This document shows, one piece after another, positions 1 to 11,814 of a stretch of 64,000 bases of DNA. Positions within the stretch are counted from its first letter, which is position 1. Every line of letters begins with the position of its first letter. The DNA lies in the NCBI GenBank assembly GCA_037043235.1, contig JAWRVZ010000030.1:3863001-3927000 (forward strand), read 5' to 3'. The position numbers and the translations under genes were made by a program. Source of the DNA: Rhodeus uyekii. Lineage: Eukaryota > Chordata > Actinopteri > Cypriniformes > Acheilognathidae. The notes below the pieces were generated by a model. That model ran no database searches and was not told the origin of the DNA. It saw only the letters and a list, made by a program, of their open reading frames with translations.

Positions 1-41
1 AGTTCTGATTACTTTTATCGTTTTTGCCATTACAAATGTCT

Positions 42-678
42 AAACATTCTTAAATCAAGAAATATTAACTCGAGAAGCAAACTGACTTATTACTAGGGAT
101 GAGCGAGTAAAGCATTATCTGTATCTGTATCTGTTAACCATACGAATTATCTGTATCTGTACTCGGACCGGGCGGGGCCTAACCTGGAAGTGGGATGGAC
201 TTACCCCGGAAGTGGGCGGGCTGTCTTGAAATGGGCGGGGCTTTACCCGGTATGTTATTTTTAATCATGCAATTGATATGGGTTGATCAGAAATTATTAT
301 ATTTATTGCTGATTAGAAAACTATTTACATGACAGCATCAGCATTGAGCTTCAGATCAATGTTTTTGATCACGATAACAAACAAACTATATACAGATCAA
401 GTTTTTCAACAATGAATACAACACATGCGGTTGTAATTATGAAGAAATCATAATTTTTCGCAGAGACGCAATGCTAGTCGCATTCTACCAAGCACCACGT
501 CTGAACAAACCCCACGTTTACCAGAACTCTACTGGTTAATAAGTAAATACTACAAACAAACCGAAATAAAAAACAAACTCTAAACGTTAACGGAAAACGA
601 AACTACTTATTACACTATTGTATAATATTGTAAGTCATTTAGCTTCCCAAGAAGATTTGTCTTGATTTAAGAATGTTT
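42..678. repeat. Inverted-repeat (MITE-like) element split by a hAT-type insertion
   Basis: A perfect 19-bp inverted repeat (AAACATTCTTAAATCAAGA at 42-60, its reverse complement at 660-678) brackets this stretch. Without the hAT-type element nested at 94-605 and one copy of its duplication, about 117 bp remain with complementary ends, the size of a small fish foldback MITE. The inverted repeat is seen directly; the family is not assigned. Confidence 0.5.
94..605 (-). mobile_element. Non-autonomous hAT-type element, short copy
   Basis: The element starts TAGGGATGAGCGAGTA and ends in CTA. It is flanked by a perfect 8-bp duplication CTTATTAC (86-93 and 606-613), the signature of hAT transposition. 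Its sequence matches, in reverse orientation, the 3' two thirds of the element at 55630-56411, including the repeated TATCTG units and the paired GGGCGGGGC-type motifs. The opposite end differs, so this copy is an internally deleted derivative. It has no coding capacity. Assignment to hAT rests on TSD length and the TAG...CTA ends. Confidence 0.7.
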
Positions 679-689
679 CGATATTTGTT

Positions 690-2520
690 AAACAAGCCAT
701 AAATACTGTAAGAAAATCTTTTTATTTTTTTGCTGTTCATTGGGAAGCAGCTCAGAGAACGTGTCTTTGCCATCGATGACTGACATGCATCTAATCGGTA
801 AGATGAATATGTTAAATAGGTTAATTACATGCAAACGCCGCTCATGAGTGTCACATGAAAATGAACATAATTGCATGTGATAATGTAGCTATAAATTTGG
901 GAACTGACTCAGGAGCAGCATATATCAGTTAAGTTGGGTAGTGATGAGGTCGCAGCACAAGATTGTTTCTGTCTAAGGCAGGCATGGCTGTGAAAATACC
1001 CAGCCTTCACTGGGGCCTGAGGGCTGGTCTCCATTAACCCGAATCTGCTGTACTGTCAGCAGCAAACTGACTGTCAGCAGCTGAGATAAGAAAAAAAAAA
1101 ACAATAACAACAACAACAACAGAACTAGGCAGTGATTTAATTCAGGACCGAGCCTGTCTCCCAAAGCAAGTCTGTAGGCCTGTATTACTTTCTTCCAAGT
1201 CTACAAATCTGATATTGTGTCCTTCCCTTGAGGCGACATGTCAGAAGTGACGTCCAAATGCAGGCACTCTCTTTAACCTCCTAAAAAGACCGTCTTTCGC
1301 AAACGATTGCCATAAATGAGTGCATAATGGTGCTAATTTAACACGGTTACCCGCAAGAGCGGATGCTCAGCTAAGGCTGATGAATTCGTTATTTTGTAAA
1401 TCCAATAAATGACATATGAGCTTAACTGTTAAGGCATTTATTATATCGATGGACGAGAAGTCGATAGCAGCCTCCACGCTGGCTCATATAAGATCACTCA
1501 TGTGGTGTCAAAAAACGAAGAGCACACAATGAGAGGAGAGAGGAAAATCAATGGCCATTGCCGATATTAAAAGAAACATGCAGATTCTTAACTAATGGAG
1601 ATAAAGAGGTTAGAAACATCTCAATCGAAATGACCAGACCGGTCTAGGTCTTAATCTGAATGAGATTAAACCCTTGTTAGTTTACTAATTATTTAGCCGT
1701 GTCTTTATTAACTGTTGACAGAGCCAAAGTGGTTCCAACCATAAACATGGCAAAAGGAGTGAATATTTCACAGCGTGGCAGAGACCTCTTATGCAGCACA
1801 CAGTGCCCCGCTGCCAAGCACTGCCATCGATTAGAGAAAAAGACAGCCGGGACGTGTCTCTAATTGAAATAAATTTGGTATAGATAGACAAACAACTGGC
1901 CTAGCCGAACTTCTACAGCAGCGAGTGGAGCTAGAAACATTTTCTCACCTTTCATCCTAATGACTTATTGTCAGCATGCTCTGCAAATAAAAAATAATGG
2001 TCTTTTTTTTCTTTTTTCTATTGATTGTGTGCGAAGACAGTGTGAGAAATGAGAAGTGTCCTACTTTTTCTGTCGCAAACATTTTGGGAAAGGAAGGAAA
2101 TCTAGAGTGAGGTTTCATGTAAAACAATTGATATTATTTATTTAAAAAAAATGTAAATACAAAAAAACTGGTTTGGTGTGTGGATGAAGATGAGGTAATA
2201 ACTTGAGTAGTCTTTAATGAAGAATTCAGAAGTGTAATCAAGATAGTCCACACAATAACAACACTACACTGATGCATTGACAATACGTAGACTGTGCATG
2301 GATGAGAACAGATGAAGACAGGGAAAACCCAGTGTAAGTATATACACAGGAAAAGATTAAACAATGAGACACAGCTGATATGGTGATGATGACGGTGAGG
2401 ACAACACTAACATTACATTATTATTTAATATTCATTAATATTCAATCTAAAACTATGAATTTAAGCTCTCGGAAAGATCATGCAAATTAACCCCAAATAT
2501 ATACATGTCATTATTTAATT
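690..2520. other. Unannotated AT-rich DNA
   Basis: I see no exon, RNA gene or complete repeat here. It includes a CAA-rich run near 1100 and short homopolymers only. Open frames here are short, overlap on both strands and show no recognisable protein motif. Confidence 0.5.
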
Positions 2521-2531
2521 GCAATATCTGA

Positions 2532-2533
<2 letters not shown>

Positions 2534-2600
<67 letters not shown>
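2534..2600. repeat. (TA)n microsatellite
   Basis: This is an uninterrupted TA dinucleotide run of about 33 units. Such long tracts are typical of fish intergenic DNA and are prone to length errors in assembly. Confidence 0.95.
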
Positions 2601-2601
<1 letters not shown>

Positions 2602-2802
2602 CACTTAAGTTTAGGGTTCATTTCTCTGAAATAACTAGTTGCTTAGTAGCATGCATGTTACTAGTTAGTTATTAGTTATTAGTACTCTAAATCACATATT
2701 ATTAACTTATTTTGCATGGCCATATTCTACATCATGTACATTCTACATCATTCTACAGTCAATAATTTATTTGCTAACAATTACTAATCTGTAACGAGAG
2801 GT

Positions 2803-2850
2803 TTACATTACATTTACATTTAATAATTTAGCAGGCGCTCTTATCCAAAT
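2803..2850 (-). repeat. Orphan SINE/LINE 3' tail
   Basis: Read on the minus strand this is the fish tail motif: TTTGGATAAGAGCGCCTGCTAAA followed by an A/T-rich end with ATGTAAATG. The same tail ends the SINE at 44573-44731. No tRNA-like head is seen, so this is a 5'-truncated copy. Confidence 0.6.
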
Positions 2851-2966
2851 GTAAAAGGACAAAATAAAAATGTGTTGGGTGGCTGAGAGAAACCAATTAT
2901 TTGTGATAATTTCATAAAGTTTAATGAGGCAAAGGTCAGAATAACTAGTAAGAATTTAAATTTTGC

Positions 2967-2967
<1 letters not shown>

Positions 2968-3010
<43 letters not shown>
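2968..3010. repeat. (TA)n microsatellite
   Basis: This is a pure AT/TA alternating run of about 21 units immediately left of the foldback at 3050-3170. Confidence 0.95.
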
Positions 3011-3012
<2 letters not shown>

Positions 3013-3049
3013 GTGATTCTCATATATTTATGGGCAGCCTTTTTATAAA

Positions 3050-3170
3050 CAAAATATGATGCTAAATATGCTTACAAATTAAAAGACTCAAACCAAAATC
3101 TTGTAAAATATATTTACCTGATTTTAGTTTGATTCTTTTAGTTTGTAAGCATATTTAGCATTATATTTTG
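3050..3170. repeat. Foldback repeat with 50-bp arms
   Basis: The arm at 3050-3099 is the reverse complement of 3121-3170 at 46 of 50 positions, separated by a 21-nt loop. The repeat continues with slippage outside the arms. The shape is that of a small foldback MITE; a transcript would form a long hairpin. No TSD could be defined. Confidence 0.7.
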
Positions 3171-3499
3171 TTCATTATATTTTGTTTATATAACATTTAG
3201 CTTTTTTTACTGTATTTTTATGAGATAAATACAGTCTTGTACAATGCACTCTAATAACATGTGTATGTTTTTTATGGTGCGTTTGTATGTTTAACACAAA
3301 AATTATAGCTTCAGCTAATTCCATAGTGCGGTCAGCAATCCGTTTACTTTGTAAATAAGAACATTTAAGCTTGCAAGAAGATGAATTTGTAATGTAGCCA
3401 CTGTTCAGTAAAGCATGACATACCATGCAATAGCATATTACCGCACAAGTCATAATTTAAATACAGTTTCTTAACTGAATATATCTGAAGACGACTTGA

Positions 3500-4165
3500 C
3501 TTGACCGGAAAGGACAACAATCTGGCACAGGACAGCAAACTCACGGAGAATAAATAGGGCACAAACAAGGCAGGTAATGAGGGAGGACAGGTGGGGCATA
3601 TCAACCAAAATTAATGAGGTAACAAGATGGGTAGGGTCAGGACAATAGAAAGGAGAGCACATAGCACAAGAAAACACATGACAAGCCAGCCAACACAAAC
3701 ATGAGCCATGTGCTCAAATTAAATGAGACATGAACATGCAGCCAATGAGAACACTCATAAGCTGTGTGTTCACACAAAACAAGACGACATGAAAGCACGC
3801 AGCCAGTGAAAAACACAAGCTGTGGGCAACACAGCACAAGAGGTCAGAGGTCAGAGGTCACAAGACAAAACGTGACATAAAACCACAAGACAAAACGTGA
3901 CATTAAAAAGCATACGGCTGATTCAGCAAACTCGAACCGTGTGCTACATAAAACACAACAACACACAGACAAGAGAGCATACGGCCCGAGGGAACTCGAA
4001 ACAGCACGCTCACAGAACAAGACAGAGCACACGAGAACAAGTGAACACTCATCTAGTGCTCTCACAGCAGAAGACAGACACACTAAATCCCGACCAAAAA
4101 ACAAACCTGAGCTACACAGAAGTGTCAGGATCCGAACACCAAGCCCCACACACAAGACAGTTCAC
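3500..4165 (-). repeat. LTR-like repeat fragment, related to the copy at 16.6-16.9 kb
   Basis: The block is purine-rich on the plus strand. It shares segments with 16590-16934, including ACATGAACATGCAGCCAATG and ACACAGACAAGAGAGCAT in the same order. It contains a 22-bp direct repeat (CACAAGACAAAACGTGACAT at 3859 and again about 24 bp later) and a triple AGGTCA direct repeat at 3841-3860. The layout resembles reversed fish LTRs, but I found no TG..CA ends with a duplication. Open frames on both strands look like by-products of composition. Confidence 0.4.
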
Positions 4166-4199
4166 GTGGATAAGAGAGCGCATGACTTGAGCAACACAG

Positions 4200-5540
4200 C
4201 ACTTTCATTTAAATAAAACCTTAGAGAGAAAAAACAGCATTCAGTACCTGGGTACAAAATGAAACAAGGAAAAAAATTATGAAATAAACTATGATACTGA
4301 TGGGCTACTTTAATCCATTTTACTTGACAAACTGTGATCAAATTCCTCCAGTGGAAGTAAATTACATGTGAAATATTCGAGGTGTGATAGGAATTATTCA
4401 CACATAAAACGAGCACCCGTCATTACATTAGTAAATGCATTGTTCCAGACTCCATCTAGGTAGTAATCATCCTCTAAATTCTCATTTTCTGTCAATAAAC
4501 AAAGCAATAATTTCTGTGTGATTATGTTTGATGGTGCCATATGGCTCCATCCCACTCTATGTAAAAAATAATGAGTCATTCAATGGAAGGACGTTTGAGG
4601 AACATACTTACACCCCTGACAAGAAAGAGATTAAATGAATGCAGGTTTAGTTGATGGTGAAACACTGAATAAAATATTTTTCGAAACTGAAAAGAAATGA
4701 TGACAAATAATTAGTTTCTCTTAGCCACCCAACACTTTTTTTCTCCTTTTATATTTGGCTTTTCTAATTAAATAGGGGATTTTATGTGTCAGTTAATATG
4801 TCAATAAAAATTATGTCGCAGGCCACGCAAGCCATTATTTTTGCAGGCCACGAACAATCGGCAAATGCAATGTAGGCCTGTATATGACTTGCTCTTCAGT
4901 GTATAATTGGTAAATTGCTAAGCTTCTTGATGGGGCCAGAAATTTCAGCTAATGGCTAATTTCAGTATGAAAATAGCGAAAGAAAACAGTTTATGAACAT
5001 CTCTTGCCAATAAATAAAGGTTAGTTCATTTGTTATTCATTGCAAACAATAACATTGTACATAAAATGGGTGTTACAAAAATACTCTAAAATTCATGTCG
5101 TTGACACAAATGTTTGGTACTTTGCTTTAAATTGCATTACCATGTTGGAGTTTAGCTATAAGGTTGCTTTGCAATAAGGTTGCTTTGTGCTTTTGGAGAC
5201 TTGCCATGTCAGCAGAGAGGCAAGGACAATTGTTTCGGTTTCAAACCAGAAATAAAATAAACAAGTCCCTAACCACATCATTTTGTCTGCATGCACAGAG
5301 AGATTAATGTGTTATCAAAGCAAAGAACAGTAAAAATGTATCTGTGTAGCGTTCTTCGGACTTGGAGTGCGTTTCCTGCACAACAATGTAACTTCCTGAT
5401 TAACTACCATAGTATGATGCACCGTTGACTATGCATTCCTGAAACGGTAGTAACATGGAAACCTTTGTCGTTTGAACCACATTGGTTCAGCAAAAGATGA
5501 GTGTCGTTAATGATGTCACTCACAGAATGTCACTCACTCA
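4200..5540. other. Unannotated AT-rich DNA
   Basis: No gene or complete repeat is recognised. A CAGGCCACG motif recurs near 4820-4855. Frames are short and motif-free. Confidence 0.45.
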
Positions 5541-5552
5541 ATGATGTCAGAC

Positions 5553-5801
5553 TGTCACAGTCTTGTCTTGTCGCGTCTGTCACATCTGGGTTCCTTTATG
5601 TATCTTCCAGGTCCTGCACGCTCCCGTCTGTCTTTAATCACTGCCAAAGTCTCGTCAGCTGTTCATAACCCCATGTTTGTCTATTTATAGCCTAAACCGA
5701 GTTTTCGTCTTTTGGTTTTCCGTGTTTTGAATAAAGAGTTTCAGTTTATCCTGCTGCTTCCTAGTCCTTTTCCGCATCGCACACGCATCCCTGGTATGAC
5801 A
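5553..5801 (+). repeat. Possible solo LTR fragment
   Basis: The segment runs from TGTCACAG to TATGACA and contains CTATTTATAG followed about 40 bp later by GAATAAAG, the expected order of TATA box and polyadenylation signal in a compact LTR. The flanking 5-mers (CAGAC and CGGAG) do not match, so the ends or the insertion status are uncertain. Confidence 0.35.
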
Positions 5802-5809
5802 CGGAGGGG

Positions 5810-8370
5810 GTTGGTCAGAGTTTTTTTTCCAAGAATCTGAATCTAACAACAGCTCAGGACCTGTTGCTCCAAAGATGTAAGTTTACGAATTGCGATTGCA
5901 ATTTAAGAACGTTCATTGGAACCATTTAATAATGTAGAGCAGTTAATTTCACATTCAAAATTCACTAAAACTAACAAAACAATTCATACATGTCTCAAAT
6001 CAACAAATATTTCAATAACACTATGGGTTTAAACCAACCAGTGTACCAGTAAACCAGTAAACAAAACAGTGTATTAGTGACACTTTGTCGCTAATAAAAC
6101 AATAAACTAAAAATACAAACAACAGGTAGCATTACAATGTATTCAAACCAAGAATGACACTCTCTACTGCTCTTAATTCACTGTAGCATTTGTTGTACGA
6201 ACGCCTGTCTATCTATTCAGCTACATTTAATTGTTTTGATGGGATTAATTCCACTGGTATTTAAACCAACTGTTATTTTACCCCAAAAAGGTGCCAGAAA
6301 GGGACAAACTTTTAATAAATATACACCAGGCATCAAAACAAGATATTTAGTTTTAGTTTTGGTAGTCAACAAAGGTCAAAATAAAGTGAGAGGCACTATG
6401 AAAAAGTAATAGGCTACCACAATCATAGACATTCCTAACGGGGCAGTAACGGGGCAGTATTAGATTTCTCAGAGGAACCCTGAGTCAGCCGAAAAACTAT
6501 AGGTAATTTAAGTCGTAATTTTTCCTAAGATTGTATAAGAAAACACAGCATTATTCGATTAGGGCATGATTACAATCAAAAAGAATGTCTGTGATATTGA
6601 CCTGACCTACTGAGGAAAAACTATTCCTTTCCGAATAGGATCTCTGACTAATATTTTACATTCAGTAGGACATTACATATATATATATATATATATATAT
6701 ATCAAACAAAAAATCCCAAAAGTTTACTGTGATAGGTAGGTTATATTAAACGGATAGAATATACAGTTTGAATGAACATACTGAATCAATATACAATTAA
6801 AAACCATAATGCATGTGCATATTAAAGTGTGTGTGTGTGCGCGCATGTTTTAAACTGCCACTAGAAAATTATAAACAATGTGCCATGTTTTACCTTTTTA
6901 ATGTTTTTATTCAATTTAAGAATGCACTATATACTGAATATATATTGTGTATATATATATATATATATATATTATAAATAAAATCGTAATATATTTAATT
7001 GTACAGTACTGTTTGATTATATTTTTAAAAATCATAAATGGATGCTGCCTTATTGGCATTATTAGGTGGGCTATCTGCACTTCATAAAGGAAATCCGGGT
7101 AAAGAGAAACCGCTCGTAACAATGATACTGAGGTGACATTTCATGTGTGTTCAACTCCAACCTGACTTGGAGTGCCCAAAAAGTCACAAGTCCTACCAAA
7201 CGAAATCACCCTTTCACACACATTTTCCCTCTACCTTTCTGTCTCTATTTTCTCAGAGATCTATTTCCTCAGGGAGAATGGGGTGCTGGGAAAAGAAGAC
7301 AAGAAACTTTCAGACACACTACATTACTTTTTCATCAGCACACGGCAGCAGGAAACTCCCTAACATGAGTGTGTGCGCGTAAACAGCGGGATGTCCCCTC
7401 ATCGCATCACTGGCAAGCCCTTTCCCACTCCATACTCACAAAATTGCATATTCCCAATGACACTATGAATGCATCTCTGATCTCACGAAAGATGAAGACA
7501 CATGACACACCAACACACTCCCAGTGTGTAAACTCAGTCAGCTGTATTGTAAGGTCAACACACACAAACAGAAGCCACATCGTTCTGTTTTGAGTTCAGC
7601 GGGGCTACCTTCAGGTTCAATAAAATGAGCCAACTGGAGGACTTACAGGATATTTATTGGTAAAATCTAGATGATTTATTAGGAAACATGATTTCTTTTA
7701 TTTTAAATAACCATATTATATCAAAAATAGGAATGAAAAGAAAAAACATTACCGGGGTCTTGTGGGTGGTTGTTAGCGCATTGCTAGGTGGTAGCTAGGG
7801 TTGTCAAAGAGTTTTTAGTCAAGTCACTTTTACTTAGTGTTCAGCAACGGAACTTCTATCACTCTGAGTGGATGATAGCCAGCTATTTATTGGCTAACTC
7901 TTGTGGAAATGTGTTGAATGTGCACTTGCAATGGACTTTCAAACTTAAATGTAGATGAAAAATATGTACTTTCGGATAATATGATATTAATTAAATGAAA
8001 GGCGAGTGAGAGTACACTTTCATGGCTTTTCTGAACTCATTAAGTAAACTTTTAAAAAGTGCACTTTGTAATAATGTCAAATAATTTTTTTAAATAATTT
8101 AAAAATATACAACATAAATAAAAATAACTATGAAATGTAATATGCTGTTGTAGGATACTTAAGAACTACTTAAATACTTAAGTTCAGCTAAGTGCATTTA
8201 ATGTAAATTTAAACTATGGAAATAAAATGATATGGTTTACATTCAATTGTAATTTAAATGCTTAAGAATATTCTTTTAAAAAAATGACACTATAGTGTGC
8301 TTCTTTTCACAAGGGAAGTCAATGACACCCACATCTGAAACTATAATAAATTAATAACATGGACCATTAA
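5810..8370. other. Unannotated AT-rich DNA with microsatellites
   Basis: No exon or recognisable transposon is seen. (TA)n runs lie at about 6677-6702 and 6953-6972, with a short GT run near 6829. Several overlapping short frames at 7143-7600 have no supporting protein motif. Confidence 0.45.
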
Positions 8371-8376
8371 TAAATA

Positions 8377-9376
8377 CAGTAGTACCTCAAAATAAGAAAG
8401 GATCAACTTACGAAAAATCCAAGTTACGAAAGCAAAGCAAAGACGAAAAATTTGACTGCTCTACATATGAAAAGTTTTCAAGATACGAAAGGTTTCTGAA
8501 AATCCGAGATTCGCCCCATAACAATTTTGAAACTCGCGCCGCACGCCGCCATCTTAGTTATAGTAGACTCGCCACCATCCTCCTGCTCTCCCATTGGTTC
8601 CTGATGCTAGCCAAGCCATGAGATCCTTCTCTCTAATTGGACAGCATCCCTCCCATCATGCATCTTCTATACATACGTGCTAGCGTGCTTTAGCTCAGCC
8701 ACTCCGCACCCGAAACGTTACATTTTTTATGTGTTTTCGTAAAGTTAAGTGTACGTACTGTAACGCGTTTGTTCTCTAGGAGAGGCCGGATAGCTCGCCT
8801 AAACATAGAGTGAACCACAAGTGAGACACAACTGCTATTCCACAGGGTCCTTTAATAACAGGAACTGTCCATTCGACACACACCAGAGCAGTCGGCAAAC
8901 AATGCTTCACTCACCATCGCGTTACCAAACAACAAAACAATAGTAAGAGCAACAGAAAAAAAAGAAAACAGTGGGGGAAAAAAACACACTCTGCATACAT
9001 GCGATGCTTCCCTGCTCGCGCTCAGTTCGAACCACCTCATTACTGAACTTGAGAGAGTGAAAGAGCGCTCCGCCTTAAAGGAGCCTTACCCAATATAACT
9101 CGTTACAGTACGTACGTACGTTATCTGCCGTTTGTCCTCCTCCTCCTCTGCCGCCACTTTCGGAGATAGCCTCACTCGAAAGGTAAGCTTCGACATTTTA
9201 CGTTATTTCATTGTTTATAGGTCAATTTAGCTTTATTATGAAATTTAATGGGGTGTTTTTGGAGGGCTTGGAACGGATTAGCCATTTTACATGTAAAATG
9301 TGTTCCAAGATACGAAAAACTCATTATACGAAGACCGCCTCGGAACGGATTAATTTCGTATCTCGAGGTACCACTG
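8377..9376. mobile_element. Mariner/Tigger-like non-autonomous element with nested insertion
   Basis: The right end, reversed, starts CAGTGGTACCTCGAGATACG; the left end is the related CAGTAGTACCTCAAAATAAG. TA dinucleotides flank both ends (8375-8376, 9377-9378), as expected for Tc1/mariner-type transposition. The motif TACGAAA recurs inside both halves. There is no transposase frame. Removing the LTR-like insertion at 8759-9107 leaves about 650 bp, a typical MITE-like derivative. Confidence 0.75.
8759..9107. mobile_element. Nested solo LTR candidate
   Basis: The 349-bp segment begins TGTAACG and ends CGTTACA, giving the TG...CA ends of an LTR with a 7-bp terminal inverted repeat. It is flanked by GTAC on both sides (8755-8758, 9108-9111), a likely 4-bp target duplication. 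It lies inside the mariner-like element, so it inserted later. A DNA transposon with TGTAACG ends cannot be excluded. Confidence 0.6.
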
Positions 9377-9398
9377 TATAAAGAAAATACGTCATCAT

Positions 9399-10334
9399 CA
9401 GTGTTAGGCACTAATGCATTATTGATAATGCGTTACAGCAATAATATTACTTTTTTGCAGTAACTACCAGTATAACTAATACGATTTTAGTAATAATATT
9501 ACAGTAACATAGAATAGCTTGTTACAACGCTATTTTTGTTGCCTCAAACATAACTGAAATCCAACAATGCAATCATTAATTTTCATAATCTTCATAACAC
9601 GCGCATGCAAGCAAGCTAGCTAGCAATATGGAAAAGCTTCAAATTTCAAATCATATCGCGGGAACAGTTGAACTACAGCTACAATTAGAATTAAGCTACA
9701 AAATACAATTTATGATACTAATACAACTCCTTTACTTAGGCTCTCTGTAAACTACCATTGCGTGTTTTTAACAACTTCTGATTGTGATCTAATGTTTTTT
9801 TGTGGTTTGAATAAGCTACAATAAGCTAATCGCTACACCTGGTTAGCATTTCTTATGTAAACATCCTTTATTCTTATAAAAATGGCCCAAATCACAGGAA
9901 AATGAGATACAAATCCTATGCTGTCAAAATCATATGTTTAATAGCGTCAAGATTCATGTGTAGAAATGTTTCTTTGGGTTAGTTTGTACACTGCAGTGAA
10001 ACTTGGAAGAGAAGAGAATAACGGGCTACGAACACATAATATGAGTGAAATTTGTGCAGCGAATGATCATACCAGATCATATAGTTCAAAAGTGAAAACA
10101 AATTAAGACTGTCTAAAAAAATACAAACTAAATATATAATGATAAGATTTCATTCAAAAAAAGACGCACATGTGCAGTCAGAATTGAGAAAATACGCAAT
10201 CACCACTTCTGTAGGGTGTAATGGAAAAGTAATATAACAAGAAACATAATGAATTACTGTCACCAGTAAAGTAATAAGTAAACTAAGTAAAATATTACTT
10301 TTGAAAGGAGTTAGGAGTAATGAGCCCAACACTG
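9399..10334. mobile_element. hAT-like non-autonomous element
   Basis: The left end is CAGTGTTAGGCACTAATG and the right end, reversed, is CAGTGTTGGGCTCATTACTC. Both match the CAGTGTTGGG..TTACT terminal type common in fish hAT elements, and both interiors carry repeated TTACT/AGTAA motifs. The flanking 8-mers GTCATCAT and ATGTGCAT match poorly, so the duplication is decayed or the boundary is off. No transposase frame is seen. Confidence 0.5.
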
Positions 10335-10339
10335 ATGTG

Positions 10340-11440
10340 CATAAATAATGTTCAAAATCATGGTGACAACTGTCAGATCAACAAACTGCAATTATTAATT
10401 TGGGATATCTGTGAATTTGCAGTAAAGGCAGCCAGACTCAAGCCAAAGCCAGCAGGTTTGTAGAAGCAGTAAGATAAGAGGGAGCAAAAAAAGAGGAGAG
10501 AGGTAATCCCTTAATTTTGTCCCCCTCTTTTAATGATCATACACAGGGAAATGAGTTCCTCCATCAGAGAAAAGAGAGTGCCCTACAGCTGCAGGTCATG
10601 TCACTGTCATCCATCCCTCTCACCCACACACTCGTAAAGAATGTGTGTGCGAGCAGGTGAGAATGAGATTGTATGAGAGTGAATGGAGCATCAACACTTC
10701 TCATTGGCATCAAAGCTTTGCATTGGCGGGGGAGTATAATAAACAAATAAAAACTAAGAATCCACTTAAACCTTAAGGTCGTTGTTAAGTTTTTCCCCTT
10801 AGTTGGTTAAGTGTTCCCTTAAGTTCTCTTATGGGTTGCAACATAGTCATTACTTACAATTTCACCCTCAAAAAAATGAAGGGACCAAACATGTCCCTTA
10901 ACCCTCTGGTATTGTTTGCAGTCAAAAGTGTCAGAACACCTGACACCTTTAATTATTTACAATAAAATCAAGGTAATATTTTTTTGTTTAATAATATTTT
11001 TAATTTAAAAAAAATGTTGTTACTAATTCATATCTATGAAATATTAATGATAGTTTTTCCAGTTAAAACAAATTACTTCCATTAAAGCTGTAATTTAATA
11101 GTTTAATAAGTAATTGAATAGTTAAAATAAAGACAAGGCTTTTAAAATAACATTTTTGAAGGTAGATTAGTGTCATCTGGAGGGAGTACAAAACGAAAAA
11201 CATCTGTAATGCGATATTGATTTAAAGTGTCAGTTTCTTCATTCATTTAACTAAAGTCGAACCTGAAAACACAAAGACATTTTGTTGCATATGACATCAA
11301 ATAATATGATAATATCAAATATGACATCAATAATTTGTATTGCGTTGTGGCTGAATTACTGATTTTATTTCATACACTGGCAAAAACCAGTGGATGGTTT
11401 GTGGGTGGATGTGTCTATTTTTCACTTTTGATATTTTAGA
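10340..11440. other. Unannotated AT-rich DNA
   Basis: No gene is recognised. The stretch 10750-10850 repeats CTTAAG-type motifs, suggesting an old unclassified repeat. The rest is low complexity. Confidence 0.4.
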
Positions 11441-11449
11441 GTGACACCT

Positions 11450-11806
11450 CTTCACTCGCCACTTCGTCGTTCAAGTTTCGCGACCTCAGTGCATCGCAGA
11501 TTTTTCTAAAATATTTATCGAAAATTTAAAATTAAAAAATATCGGCATATCGGCAGCCGTATTGCAGAAAGCAGCGTTGTTTTATCGTGATGTGAGAGAA
11601 ACGGTTTCACAGGATGCCAGACAAAGAGACAAACTTTCTCAGAGGCTTTGTACACACCCACGGCACTCAGACAAGACACGTGATTGGTTCCCGGTGCGAG
11701 ATCGACGAATGAGAGCACGAGTGGATGTATCCCGTGAGCTGATTGGGTGATCCTACTTCGCGGATTTTCACCTATCACGGAAGGTTCAATAAACGAGGGA
11801 TCACTG
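11450..11806. mobile_element. Tigger-like MITE, copy A
   Basis: The right end, reversed, is CAGTGATCCCTCGTTTATTG next to TA (11807-11808). The body shares long stretches with 41609-41944, for example CGAAAATTTAAAATTAAAAA-type sequence, TTTGTACACACCCACGGCAC and GACAAGACACGTGATTGG. The left end here is degraded. Minus-strand frames across both copies are repeat sequence, not genes. Confidence 0.7.
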
Positions 11807-11814
11807 TATGTTGA

